Positions 52,781 to 62,276 are shown, numbered from the stretch's first letter. The stretch is DNA of 64,000 nucleotides from Kamptonema formosum PCC 10802 (GCF_000332335.1 NZ_KB235948.1:4811289-4875288), one strand, 5' to 3'. Made by a program: numbers and translations. Notes: generated by a model not told the origin, from the sequence alone.

Positions 52781-52898
52781 ATTGTGTCCTGTCGCATCGC
52801 TATTATTTGCATTAAGGCAGGAGGCGGGGGAACCCCGCTTCTAGAAGCCCGCCTATTTTTATAATAGATTACCCGTGCGTCCGAACAGGATATCAATA

Positions 52899-55886
52899 TT
52901 AGATCCCAGCAGCTGTAAAAGCAGCCCAGTCAAACGGGCTAGCGAAAGGATGAGGGCTGGGGCTATTGATTCGCTTGCTAGCGCCTGTTAAAAATGCCTT
53001 TTTTGACCGGGGTTTTCCTTGGAATATTTCCTCGATTTGTGGCAGGATTTTCTCCAACATTTTTTGGCCCTCCTCACGGGTGAGATTGCGCAGCCAAATC
53101 TGGGCTTGATTGAGAGCGAGAGCCACATCACCTTCCTGCAATTCTTGGTAATTTCTCAGCGTTTCTCTCAGGTTTTCATAGAATTTAATCAGTAAGAAGG
53201 CGGTAGAGACTTGATCCACTGTCCACAGGGTGCAAACCACACTGGGACTGCCGGCATACAGAAAGCCGCTGGGTAAACCAATGTACTCATCGCTGGTATT
53301 GTCGAAATCAATCAATCCAGTTTCGCAAGCAGAAAGCGTGAGCAGGCGGCACTGTGCTAAATTAAGTGTGAAGATGGTATCTAAGGTAAGGCACTTGTTT
53401 AGGTCAAGCACTGTACCGTCAGACAAAGGTAGATGGTATTCTGAATCGAGTGTAGCTGGTGGGGGGTTGAGATCGGCACCTGCCGGGATTAGGGCAGATT
53501 TCCGGGGATTGGCAAAGTTAAAGTAGCCGTGACAGCTGAAGTGGACGCAGTGAGCGGCGTTGAGGGAATCCTTACTGATAGCTTCTTTGGTAGCCTTTGA
53601 TTGTTCGAGGACATCAGCTGATTCAAAGTAGGTTTTGATAACTGCAACTTCCAGATCGGCGTAGTCCAGGTCTTTAGTGGGATTTTGGACAGCAAAGAGA
53701 TCAGTAAAGTTGGGGCGCTCTCGCTTCTGGACAAGTTGCAAAAGCTGGCAGCTAGGGGCGTAGCTCACACCTCTGGGGAAGCGAGCGAATAAGCTGGATT
53801 CCCCTTGCACCGGCAAGGCATGAAGCGGGAACAAATGTAAAGCACGGTGGGGAATCAGTATTAACCTGTCGCACGCTGTTGGAATTTTGTCAAGGATGCC
53901 GTCAATATGCAGGATATTGGCCAGCAAATGCAGGCGTGTGGTCAGGCGGCGCTGCCAATGGGATTTGTGCGTGCTGTATGCCCTAAAATACCCATTTGCC
54001 CAATTCTCCAATTTTTTCAGGTCTTTAGGCTCAGAGGTAACAACGATGGGCGACTGGGTTTCGCTGGTGAAGATGAAGGTGAGCAGTTTGTCGCCTGTAA
54101 TGTACCACTGGACAACAGCGGTGCAGTCATCTAGAGTGTTCCGGAATCGGTCAAACTGGAAGCCATCACCGATGGGCAGGTAGCGGTCTTGCAATTCGTT
54201 GCGCTGCTGTCGCAACTGCTGGAGATGCTGGGCTAGGGCAGTAGGGTTTTCGGCTGTGGCATTTTGGAGTTGGTACTGACCGCTGGCAATTTCATCTCGG
54301 AGTTGTTCCAGTTGCTGGGCAACTTCTGGGGGGAAAAGGCTGTGGATGTCGCGACTGAGAATAAGTTCCACCAAGTTGCGGGTTTTGCTGCGCTCTACAT
54401 ATTCGATGGCTTTGGTGTCGTTATCCAGTTTCAGGCACACTTCTACCATGCCTCGATAAAGCTCATTCCACTCTTCGGCTAATTTTTGCTTGTCCTCTTC
54501 TCGTCCAGAGCCGGTAATAATCTCGCCGCGCAGGGATTCTACCGTGTCAATACTTGACTTAAAGGCAGTATAGGCATTTTCAAACTGTCTGCCGTCTTGG
54601 TAGGCAAGACCGAGGTTGAATGAGGTTTCGGCATGGTTTTGGGGAAACCGTTCGCAAGTGTCTTCCTGCAGCGCCTGTTTATAGTAGTGAATCGCCAGCT
54701 TGATATTCTTTGCCCTCTCCCCCCGGATGCGATTACTGTAGGCATTGCCCAGATTGTTTTGGGTTATTGCCCAATCTTCGGGAAACCGCTGGCGGGTGCG
54801 TTCCAGCAGCGCTTGTTGATAGCAGTATATCGCTTGCTCGATATTCTCTGCCCTCTCCCCCCGGATGCGGTCACTGTAGGCAAAACCCAGATTGTTTTGC
54901 GTCTTTGCCCACTGTTCGGGAAACCGCTGGTGGGTGTATTCCAGCAGCGCTTGTTGATAGCAGTCTATCGCTTGCTCGATATTCTCTGCCTTCTCCCACC
55001 GAATGCGGTTCCTGTAGGCAAGACCCAGATTGTTTTGCGTCATTGCCCAATCTTCGGGAAACCGCTCGCGAGTATATTCTGTCAGCGCTTGTTGATGGCA
55101 CTCAATCGCCAGCTCGATATTCTCTGCCCTCTCCCCCCGGATGCGGTAACAGTAGGCAGTGCCCAGATTGTTTTGCGTCATTGCCCATTCCACTGGATAG
55201 GTTTCGCGAGGAAAGACGCTGGCAACAACCTTATAGCCGGCAATGGCAATCTCCAAATTAACCCCCCGGTTGCCTAGTGGGAAATCCTTAATCCGGTTGC
55301 TGAAATTGACAATATCTGCCGCCATGCTTCTGGCGCGTCTGGGTTCTTCTCTCGGCAGAGTCTGCGCAGCCCACGCTTGCAATACCCAAACCAAGTTCTC
55401 ATCCAGGTTGTCCAGGTTCCGCTGCAACAGGGGGTAAACCACTCGCCGATCTCCCTTGCTATCTAAGGTTGCCTGCAGCACCTCCATCAAAAATCTCAAC
55501 CTCGCCTGTCGCGCATCTTCCGTCATCCCCTGCTCCTCTCCTGCCCCCGCCACACCCGATAATGGGGGTGGGGTGGAGGAGTCGCCCATTTTGCCACTCA
55601 GTTGGGCGACCAGTTCTTGCAAAGCATTCAAAGCTTCTGGATTGCCCCCCTCTGCCATCTGAGACATTACCATCGCGCCGATATCCACCGCAATCTGGCG
55701 CAGAAAGTTGGCTATTTTCCCGTTGCCTCGTGCTTCCTGTATCTCTGCCAGCTGTGCCACTGTCCGCACTAATCCCTCGTCCAGCAGGTCTGGGTTTGCT
55801 GCCAATATCTTTGGTTCCTCGCCGCTGGGGCAATCCAGCAGCGCTTTCATGAGTTGCAAATAGGCTTGGAGGCGCTGTTCGTCCAT
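52899..55886 (-). CDS. TPR-CHAT domain protein, second copy
   Basis: 995 aa. Residues 1-190 are helical with low complexity. Residues about 200-440 hold five or six 46-residue TPR-like units (FPEDWAMTQNNLGLAYRNRI and variants). The C-terminal CHAT domain has His in CVHFSCHGYFNFAN, Cys in LLTLSACETGLID, the block GLPSGFLYAGSPSVVCTLWT and the end PFDWAAFTAAGI. The dyad is intact. The TPR type differs from that of 29910-33218, so the two are not a recent duplication. There is no signal peptide, which suggests a cytosolic protein. Confidence 0.9.
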   Translation of the reverse strand: MDEQRLQAYLQLMKALLDCPSGEEPKILAANPDLLDEGLVRTVAQLAEIQEARGNGKIANFLRQIAVDIGAMVMSQMAEGGNPEALNALQELVAQLSGKMGDSSTPPPLSGVAGAGEEQGMTEDARQARLRFLMEVLQATLDSKGDRRVVYPLLQRNLDNLDENLVWVLQAWAAQTLPREEPRRARSMAADIVNFSNRIKDFPLGNRGVNLEIAIAGYKVVASVFPRETYPVEWAMTQNNLGTAYCYRIRGERAENIELAIECHQQALTEYTRERFPEDWAMTQNNLGLAYRNRIRWEKAENIEQAIDCYQQALLEYTHQRFPEQWAKTQNNLGFAYSDRIRGERAENIEQAIYCYQQALLERTRQRFPEDWAITQNNLGNAYSNRIRGERAKNIKLAIHYYKQALQEDTCERFPQNHAETSFNLGLAYQDGRQFENAYTAFKSSIDTVESLRGEIITGSGREEDKQKLAEEWNELYRGMVEVCLKLDNDTKAIEYVERSKTRNLVELILSRDIHSLFPPEVAQQLEQLRDEIASGQYQLQNATAENPTALAQHLQQLRQQRNELQDRYLPIGDGFQFDRFRNTLDDCTAVVQWYITGDKLLTFIFTSETQSPIVVTSEPKDLKKLENWANGYFRAYSTHKSHWQRRLTTRLHLLANILHIDGILDKIPTACDRLILIPHRALHLFPLHALPVQGESSLFARFPRGVSYAPSCQLLQLVQKRERPNFTDLFAVQNPTKDLDYADLEVAVIKTYFESADVLEQSKATKEAISKDSLNAAHCVHFSCHGYFNFANPRKSALIPAGADLNPPPATLDSEYHLPLSDGTVLDLNKCLTLDTIFTLNLAQCRLLTLSACETGLIDFDNTSDEYIGLPSGFLYAGSPSVVCTLWTVDQVSTAFLLIKFYENLRETLRNYQELQEGDVALALNQAQIWLRNLTREEGQKMLEKILPQIEEIFQGKPRSKKAFLTGASKRINSPSPHPFASPFDWAAFTAAGI

Positions 55887-56029
55887 AGCTCCACTCTGGG
55901 GGTGACATTCCTATTATATAACCCAAATTGCTACCTGCAAGCCCAAGTATTCAGATCCCCCCAAACCCCCCTTAAAAAGGGGGGCTTTGAGAATTCCCCC
56001 CCTTTTGTAGGGGCGGGTCCCTGTGCCAC

Positions 56030-56201
56030 TGGTGTCAACTTAAGCTCTTGGCGATTGAAATCGCGGCTATACAAACCAAGTCCGCCTACGCGGACTTAAG
56101 AGAATAGCTACAATCTTAAAACCCTTGCCTTGCGGGTTTTGTCTGTATAGCTGCGGTTTCAACCGCCGGGAGACTATGGGACACAGCTTAAGTTGACACC
56201 A
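56030..56201. mobile_element. MITE-like element, TTGGTGTCAA family, copy 2
   Basis: 172 bp, in reverse orientation to 29401-29573. Ends TGGTGTCAACTTAAGCT; interior AAGTCCGCCTACGCGGACTT and AAACCC-GGGTTT hairpins with GCGATTGAAATCGC. Around it are CCCCCCTTTT-type palindromes (55955-56025, 56255-56330). No gene is seen in 55887-56443. Confidence 0.8.
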
Positions 56202-56443
56202 ATAGTCCCCGTGCCCGCCCCGGCTAGGGGGGGATCTCACCTAACTAAAAAAGGGGGGCTTTGAGAATTCCCCCCCTTTTTGTAGGGGCGGTGCCCCTGT
56301 GCCCGCCCCGCCCCGGCTAGGGGGGATAGATTCTAACTCACTCGCAGGTAGCAACTTGAGTTATTTTTATCTGCCGGTGACTGAACTTGCCCCTTTTCCT
56401 CCTTTTTCCGCAACGAGGAATAGCGAGGAATCCCACAAAAATC

Positions 56444-57001
56444 CTACCCCAGCACCTCATCCACCGTAAAACTCACATCAGCAAACGCCCCCACCACGGC
56501 ACTTTCTCCCCGCCGGCACTTGAGCACCTCCCCGTACCCCTCCCCCGAAGGATGCCGGTGTACTTCCACACATCCCTCATTAATATCCACCAGCCAAACT
56601 TCCGGAATTACCGCTTCCGCATAGAGCGGAATTTTCACCAGCCGGTCTGCTTCCACCGTGTCCGCCACTTCCACTATCAGGAAAATATCCCCTGGTTTTG
56701 GATGCCCAGATTCATAGAAATCTTCGCGAGGTTGCAGCAGGGTCAAATCAGGTTGGGGTTGAGATTCCTCGCTTAGTTCTACTGGATCTTGAGCGCCAAC
56801 TATCGCTCGTTCGCCTAGCCGTTGAGAGAACAATCTAATCAACCGCTTTACACAAGCCGCGTGACGCCGGCCAATTGGTGACATTTTAACAATCTCTCCT
56901 TTTATAAGTTCTACCCTGTCATCTTTTGTGAGAATCCCCGCTTCAACCATCTGCCGATACTCTCGCACAGTGAACAGCCGTCTGAGCAACTGAACAGACA
57001 T
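56444..57001 (-). CDS. Uma2-family (DUF820) protein
   Basis: 185 aa; GGGAGG precedes ATG 57001. Typical short Uma2: YRQMVEAGILTKDDRVELIK, GEIVKMSPIG, QPQPDLTLLQP (Asp), FLIVEVADTVEADRLVKIPL (Glu-x-Asp) and YAEAVIPEVWLVDI, ending DVSFTVDEVLG. The core has the PD-(D/E)xK nuclease pattern. Role in the cell unknown. Confidence 0.9.
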   Translation of the reverse strand: MSVQLLRRLFTVREYRQMVEAGILTKDDRVELIKGEIVKMSPIGRRHAACVKRLIRLFSQRLGERAIVGAQDPVELSEESQPQPDLTLLQPREDFYESGHPKPGDIFLIVEVADTVEADRLVKIPLYAEAVIPEVWLVDINEGCVEVHRHPSGEGYGEVLKCRRGESAVVGAFADVSFTVDEVLG

Positions 57002-57384
57002 GATAACCTCCCTAACCTCAGGCTATTCCATTTCCTCCTATTATACTCTAATAAGGGGGAAGTTGTAAGATATTAGTCCATTATTTTTTGGAATTTGTTG
57101 CTGCCGGTGTTGTCTCCCGCATACCCTTTCTAGGGCGAAACCTGGAAGGGTTAAATCTCTTGCGGTTTGAATCGGCTTGTGGTATAAACGGAGGCAGAGC
57201 CTCCAGAGTAACGTTCCCAGGCTCCGCCTGGGAACGAGGGAAAACCTGGCATATTTTGAGAGTCTCTCTCTACTCTTAGCCCGCGCAGGCGGGCTTCGTC
57301 TGTATAGCCGCGATTTCCAATCGCCTGGAACCTGGCTAATCGCCGAGTAACTAGCTTGATAACTAGCAGAAACGAGGGTAAAAT

Positions 57385-57570
57385 TTTGGGCTAAAGTCCA
57401 ACTACGAACCTTTTGGGCTAAAGCCCAACTACGAACCTTTGGGCTGAAGCCCAACTACGAACCTTTTGGGCTAAAGCCCTACTACGAACCTTTTGGGCTG
57501 AAGCCCAACTACGAACTTTTGGGCTAAAGCCCAACTACGAACCTTTTGGGCTAAAGCCCAACTACGAACA
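57385..57570. repeat. GGGCTAAAGCCC array
   Basis: About seven units of GGGCTAAAGCCCAACTACGA with 26-27 bp spacing. Variants (GGGCTGAAGCCC, GGGCTAAAGTCC) mostly keep the palindrome. It ends 14 bp before the stop of the next Uma2 gene. The rest of 57002-57583 holds palindromes of the CGTTCCCAG and CCCGCGCAGGCGGG families and no gene. Confidence 0.85.
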
Positions 57571-57583
57571 ACCGGCACAAAGA

Positions 57584-58123
57584 CTAACCTAGCGCCTCAT
57601 CCACCCGGATATTCAGATCGGGATACGCCCCCAAATAAATCCGCTCACCGCGCACATATCTCCGCCCCTTCCTGTACCCCCGCTTCTCCGAAGGTTGCCA
57701 GTAAACTTCTACGCATTTGTTTTTCATATTCACCAGCCAGACTTCAGGAATGCCGATAGTTCCATAAAGGGGAATTTTCGTGTAACGCTCAGCTTCAACC
57801 GTCGTGTCAGCCACTTCCACTACCAGCAAAATCCCCTGCGGTTTCAGCTCGCCGGCTGTTACAAACTCTGCCCGAGGGATAAGAAACGTCAAGTCCGGAT
57901 GCGCTTGATATCTCTCACTGAATTTTACCGTCTGCTGACAGGCAACCAGAAGTTGCCCGCCTACCTTTTCCGCAAATAATCCAACCAACCGCTTCACACA
58001 GGCATCGTGGCGATCGCTATTGGAGAAAATTGGTTTGTAAACTTCTCCTCGCTTTTCTGCAAGCTTTCTGCAAAAATCATCTACCGAGGTGTACTGCAGC
58101 GCCCCTCTCACATTAATAATCAT
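57584..58123 (-). CDS. Uma2-family protein with a replaced N-terminus
   Basis: 179 aa; GGAGG precedes ATG 58123. From about residue 35 it follows the family: DRHDACVKRLVGLFAEKV, AHPDLTFLIPRA, LLVVEVADTTVEAERYTKIP and IGIPEVWLVNM. The segment that normally reads VELIxGEIxxMSPIG is replaced by RKLAEKRGEVYKPIFSNSD, so the first strand and its conserved Glu/Gly are altered. It may be less active or inactive. It is separated from the other Uma2 gene by a repeat-filled spacer. Confidence 0.8.
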   Translation of the reverse strand: MIINVRGALQYTSVDDFCRKLAEKRGEVYKPIFSNSDRHDACVKRLVGLFAEKVGGQLLVACQQTVKFSERYQAHPDLTFLIPRAEFVTAGELKPQGILLVVEVADTTVEAERYTKIPLYGTIGIPEVWLVNMKNKCVEVYWQPSEKRGYRKGRRYVRGERIYLGAYPDLNIRVDEALG

Positions 58124-58321
58124 CGCAACCTCCGCATTGGCTAGCCCTACAGATTATACCAATTTGATTTAATTGTGCAACAGATGTTTCTTCCTCCCCC
58201 CTTTTTAAGGGGGGCTGGGGGGGCTCTGAACTGTTTGATGACAGATAGGTAAAAATGTCCCGCTCCCAGCTGATAGCCAAAAACCCGGTTTCTTTAATAA
58301 CCCGGCTTCTTAATACTTATA

Positions 58322-58951
58322 TCACATTTCCGCCAAATTCATCTGCCCGCGATAGCCGGTGACAATCCGCGAACCGTCTTTTAGAATGTGAATCTCCATC
58401 TGGTCACTCGCCCAAGTGATTTTATCATTAAATGCCGGATTGAACACGTGCACCCGCTGGTTGCGAGAAGACACCGGCGAATCCGGGGAATTAATTGCCA
58501 GCGACTCGACATAAGGACCATCTATCAGAATGTCCAGCTCGGCTAACAGCTCCTGCGCTCCCGCCGGCGCATTCTCCCCTTGCAGTTCCTTGAGCGTAAA
58601 TCCGCTAAAAGACATCACGCTAAAACCGGCAGCTTTCAGTATCCGCGCCAGTTGCGCCAGTGCCGGGGCCTGCCAAAATGGCTCACCCCCAGAAAACGTC
58701 ACCCCTTCATTGCGGGGATTGCTCAAAATCTGCTCCGCCAGCTGTTCCACCGGCACCAGCTGATTGATCTCAAATGCCCAAGAAGCCGTATTGAAACACC
58801 CCCCACACTCGCGAGCGCACCCCTGCACCCACACCACCGCACGGCACCCAGGGCCATTCACCTCAGACTCATCTACATAGCCCATAATATTCAAATATCC
58901 GGCGGGAATCTCCACCTGCCACGGCGATACATTTGCTGCCTTGCTTGTCAT
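58322..58951 (-). CDS. 4Fe-4S single-cluster radical-SAM activase-like protein (NrdG-like)
   Basis: 209 aa; GGGAG precedes ATG 58951. The cluster motif CARECGGC (CxxxCxxC) is near residues 46-53, followed by GVTFSGGEPFWQ, the SAM-binding GGE segment, and a short alpha/beta barrel. Small size and motif order match activating enzymes of the NrdG group, which generate a glycyl radical. No anaerobic ribonucleotide reductase or other glycyl-radical enzyme is adjacent, so the target is unknown. A second radical-SAM gene lies just upstream. Confidence 0.87.
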   Translation of the reverse strand: MTSKAANVSPWQVEIPAGYLNIMGYVDESEVNGPGCRAVVWVQGCARECGGCFNTASWAFEINQLVPVEQLAEQILSNPRNEGVTFSGGEPFWQAPALAQLARILKAAGFSVMSFSGFTLKELQGENAPAGAQELLAELDILIDGPYVESLAINSPDSPVSSRNQRVHVFNPAFNDKITWASDQMEIHILKDGSRIVTGYRGQMNLAEM

Positions 58952-59059
58952 CTTTTTTCTCCCTTCAAGTGTAAATTTGAAAACTCCTTACATCCGGTTG
59001 ATTACTTTTAATCCTTTCTGGCAATCAGCCAAAGCAATCAACCGGAAATCATCCTAAGC

Positions 59060-59848
59060 TCACGCCGGAGCGCAGCGCACAGGGATGCCGGTGGCGCGTT
59101 CAATCTCACCGGCAAACTCCTGCAGCGCACCGGCACTGACGCACTTGAGCACCTGCACCGCATAGGGGCGCGCTTCAGGGCTGTGATTTCCCCGCGCATC
59201 CAGCTCGTGCTTGAGCGGTTTGGGGCGCGTCGGCGTGTTCAGCTGAATTTCTGCCGGCGCTAAAGACTGCACCCAGCGGATGTATTCCGCTCGCTCCAGA
59301 GCATCCCAATTTGTAAGAATCATCGTTTGAATCCCCAGCTTCCCCCGATAGCTGGAGCGAAATTCCTGCAAACCGGCCCAGATATCTTCCAGCTGAATTC
59401 CCCCGACAGGCCGGTTCACCCGCCGCAGCTTGTCCGCAGACACCGCATCGATCTTAACCGCCACTTTATCAGCCAGTGCCAGCGCCGCCCGCACTTGTGG
59501 ATCGCCCAGTAAAGTGCCATTTGTCAAAACCACCGTTTGCCGTGCCGTAAGTTCTTTGATGCCGGCAAGAATCTCCCCCAAATTTAACGCCAGAGTCGGC
59601 TCCCCACTGCCGCTGACGGTGATAGCGTCCACATCCCAAGGGGCGAACGGTTGCAAATCTTCCAGGATTTGCGCCGTCGGGATAAACACTTGACGCGCTC
59701 CCGTCTTCAACTCAATTTCCCCCAGCTGGCAGTAGGCGCAGTTAAAGGAACACGCAGACACCGGCCCAATCGGGTCAACCCCAAGCGAGCGCCCGTAGCG
59801 CCAAGACTTGACCGGTCCGTAAACCGAAGCAAACTTTGTTTCAATCAC
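59060..59848 (-). CDS. Radical SAM protein
   Basis: Two GTG codons compete: 59854 begins 1 nt after AAGGAGG, while 59848 has the usual 6-nt spacing, so I prefer 59848. The protein is about 262 aa. Cluster motif CSFNCAYC (CxxxCxxC) near residue 35, then ITVSGSGEPTLALN (the GGE-like SAM motif) and VVLTNGTLL. The layout fits stand-alone radical-SAM enzymes with a partial barrel. It is upstream of the NrdG-like gene on the same strand, with about 108 bp between them. The substrate is unknown. Confidence 0.87.
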   Translation of the reverse strand: MIETKFASVYGPVKSWRYGRSLGVDPIGPVSACSFNCAYCQLGEIELKTGARQVFIPTAQILEDLQPFAPWDVDAITVSGSGEPTLALNLGEILAGIKELTARQTVVLTNGTLLGDPQVRAALALADKVAVKIDAVSADKLRRVNRPVGGIQLEDIWAGLQEFRSSYRGKLGIQTMILTNWDALERAEYIRWVQSLAPAEIQLNTPTRPKPLKHELDARGNHSPEARPYAVQVLKCVSAGALQEFAGEIERATGIPVRCAPA

Positions 59849-59854
59849 AGTCAC

Positions 59855-60053
59855 CCTCCTTAACCTTCAATCTTAAACCTCAAACCCCTCAGCTTCACCC
59901 CCGCCTCTTCTAGCGCTCAGCCCGTCAATTTTTTCGTATTTACGGTTACGTTTTAAGCCTTCTGCGGCGTGCTGCCGGCAGAACTTGCCTGCTTGCCTAC
60001 CTGCCGGCCAGTTCTGGGCCACGATTCCTGCGCCCCGCTTTTGTTAAAGTAGG
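59855..60053. other. Spacer upstream of psbA promoter
   Basis: A CCGGCAGAACTTGCCTGC/CTGCCGGCCAGTTCTGG-type inverted region lies near 59972-60018. No gene is seen. Confidence 0.5.
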
Positions 60054-60082
60054 TTACAAATATTGAAGTTTTGTGTCATAAT
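60054..60082 (+). promoter_or_regulatory. Candidate promoter for the psbA leader
   Basis: TTACAA (60054-60059), 17 bp, CATAAT (60077-60082). If used, it gives a leader of about 530 nt before psbA. An AT-rich stretch with TTTTATCCTAAAAG near 60219 is an alternative start region. Confidence 0.4.
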
Positions 60083-60473
60083 ATTAATTTTTATGTCTCG
60101 CTTTGTGCCGCCAACAACAGGATAGCACAGAGGTGACAGAATCGGAAAGCTTTTTAAGCTTAATTAAAGGTGACATTAAAAAATACTAAATTTGGTGGGA
60201 ATTCTACGGAAAACCTTTTATCCTAAAAGTAGCCGCGACTGCCAATCCTTTTAGAAGGGATTGCTATGGCGGGCTATTTGGGCTACCTCACAGCAGAAGA
60301 AGGCTGCCGCATAAAGTCGGGTTTTCTTCTCTTAGAGAGGGCACGCTTTGCCGGAAACACGACCCACACTTCACGGAACGCCCTTCCTGCAGAGGCAGAG
60401 AGAGCGAGTAATCCGCAAGGAAGAATCCCATCTGTCTGTAAAGGATTGGCAGTCTGGCAAAGGATAAATAGCG

Positions 60474-60589
60474 CTGACTGGCTAGCGATCTATCAATTTA
60501 AACAGTCATTCAAAACAAATAAAAGCCAGTCAGGGAAGGTGATAGAGGGGCGAAGTCACCCGCTCCCGCCTTTTGGGGGCGCACCTTCC
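60474..60589 (+). promoter_or_regulatory. Two consecutive long-range stems in the psbA leader
   Basis: CTGACTGGCT (60474-60483) pairs perfectly with 60524-60533. Directly after it, GGAAGGTG (60534-60541) pairs with CACCTTCC (60582-60589). The second stem ends 33 nt before ATG 60623. The GC-rich loop of the second stem can fold further (GGGGCG with CGCCTTTTGG). The arrangement looks like a structured regulatory leader. A 112-codon frame through this region (60266-60604) has no protein-like features. Confidence 0.55.
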
Positions 60590-60622
60590 AACCGTACCGT
60601 TTAGCGACAGGATAAATTCGCT

Positions 60623-61702
60623 ATGAGTACCGCAATTCAACGCAGACCAGAACTAGACGTAGGGGGCGCGTGGGAGCGCTTCTGTAACTGGATTACCAGT
60701 ACCGACAACCGGATTTACATCGGCTGGTTTGGCGTGCTGGCGATTCCGACGCTTCTAGCCGCTTCCATCTGTTTCATCATTGCCTTCATTGCCGCACCGG
60801 CAGTAGATATGGAAGGGATTCGCGAGCCGGTGGCCGGCTCCTTAATCAGCGGCAACAACATCATCACAGCTGCCGTCGTGCCCACCTCCGCCGCCATTGG
60901 CTTGCATTTTTATCCAATTTGGGACGCCGCCTCTGTTGACGAATGGCTGTATAACGGCGGTCCGTACCAGCTAATCGTCCTGCACTTCCTGATAGGGGTG
61001 TGGTGCTATTTGGGGATGATGTGGGAGCTCAGCTACCGGTTGGGCATGCGCCCCTGGATATCCCTAGCCTTTTCCGCGCCTGCGGGTGCGGCGACCGCTG
61101 TCTTGCTAGTGTACCCCATCGGTCAGGGCAGCTTTTCTGAAGGGCTGCCCCTGGGAATCTCCGGCACCTTCCACTTTATGTTAGGCTTCCAGGCAGACCA
61201 CAACATCCTCATGCACCCCTTCCACATGCTGGGCGTTGCTGGGGTGTTTGGCGGTGCCTTGCTCAGCTCGCTGCACGGCTCCCTAGCCACCTCAACGGTG
61301 ATTCGCAAGACGAGCGACACAGAATCCGCCAATGCCGGGTACAAGTTTGGCCAGCGCGAGCGCACCTACAACCTGCTAGCCGGTCACTACGGCTATTTAG
61401 GCCGGCTGCTGGTCCCACCCCTGGGGATGCGCAACGAGCGCTCTATGAACTTCCTCCTGGCGGCTGTGCCCACCATCGGCATCTGGTTTGCCACTGCCGG
61501 CGTGTGCAGCATGTCCTTCAACCTGAATGGATTTAACTTCAACCACTCGATTCTCGACGGTGCCGGTCACCCCATCCACACTGACGCAGATATCCTCAAC
61601 CGGGCCAACCTGGGAATCCAAGTCATGCACGAGCCAAACGCCCACATATTCCCGGAGGTCCTGTCTTCTGCTCAGACAGTGCCGGTGACTCTTGCAGGTT
61701 AG
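60623..61702 (+). CDS. psbA: Atypical photosystem II D1 protein
   Basis: 359 aa, thylakoid membrane, five spans. It aligns with standard D1 throughout, but key residues differ (standard numbering). D170 is Glu (SFSEG) and E189 is Asp (QADHN). D342 is Val and A344 is Ser (HIFPEVLSS), while H332, E333 and H337 remain. D61 is Glu. The non-haem-iron ligand H272 is Asn (RSMNF), and S264 with the QB loop is rewritten (VPPLGMRNE), with one residue inserted after H252. Tyr161, H190, H198, H118 and H215 are kept. Arg129-Gln130 read Met-Met, so the Gln/acidic pair I recall for chlorophyll f synthase is absent. It is probably a rogue/sentinel-type D1 unable to carry a normal Mn cluster. Confidence 0.92.
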   Translation: MSTAIQRRPELDVGGAWERFCNWITSTDNRIYIGWFGVLAIPTLLAASICFIIAFIAAPAVDMEGIREPVAGSLISGNNIITAAVVPTSAAIGLHFYPIWDAASVDEWLYNGGPYQLIVLHFLIGVWCYLGMMWELSYRLGMRPWISLAFSAPAGAATAVLLVYPIGQGSFSEGLPLGISGTFHFMLGFQADHNILMHPFHMLGVAGVFGGALLSSLHGSLATSTVIRKTSDTESANAGYKFGQRERTYNLLAGHYGYLGRLLVPPLGMRNERSMNFLLAAVPTIGIWFATAGVCSMSFNLNGFNFNHSILDGAGHPIHTDADILNRANLGIQVMHEPNAHIFPEVLSSAQTVPVTLAG

Positions 61703-61829
61703 CTTTAGCGCATTGAATTTACACTATCCATCGCTACCGGCTCGTTCGGGGGCGGGCGCGCTTTCCCGCCCCTACAGGCTGGTAACGCCAAGCAAGCCAG
61801 CTCTGTTTCCTTCCAATAGATAGGCAAAT

Positions 61830-61945
61830 TATAGCAGCAGTCATATTGGGAACGGACATCAGTGGCCTGAGAATAAAAGGCGTAGGGCAGGCGTCTCGCC
61901 TGCCCTCTCAATCTAATGTCCGCGCCCTAACTGGCTGCTGCTATA
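61830..61945. mobile_element. MITE-like element, TATAGCA family, copy 3
   Basis: 116 bp. Left end TATAGCAGCAGTCATATTGG, right end (as complement) TATAGCAGCAGCCAGTTAGG; inner palindrome GGGCAGGCGTCTCGCCTGCCC. Compare 25714 and 47092. The GGCAGGC/GCCTGCC arms have changed together relative to GGACAGGC in the other copies. Confidence 0.75.
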
Positions 61946-62276
61946 AAAGCAAAACAGCTTAGCTTTGGCCAGCCCGAGTGCCGGCAGCCCGGTATCATGC
62001 ATTTAATTCGCAGCATATTGTCTTTATTTTCGCAACCAGCATGATTTTTTTGAAAGCAATTGGGAGGCAGAGCTTCCTTCCAGACAAAGCAGATTAAAAG
62101 CACAACAGCATATCCGGGCCGGTGGCACCGATTTTATATCGCTACAGGGGCGGGGCACACCCAGACTATTTGCGACACAGCTAAAGGTTGCGATCTACCC
62201 GCCCCCGCCCTACCGCCAGCGATGCCAAGGGACATCGCACAAGCCTGCAGGGCCAAGACAGCCTAAATTTAAACCA

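Noticed and set aside
60266..60604. 112-codon open frame upstream of psbA
   Set aside because: It lies across the paired stems of the leader, has no SD and no protein-like pattern.
60623..61702. Chlorophyll f synthase (super-rogue D1)
   Set aside because: As recalled, that enzyme carries a Gln/acidic pair at 130/131; here positions 129-131 read Met-Met-Trp. No far-red gene cluster adjoins.
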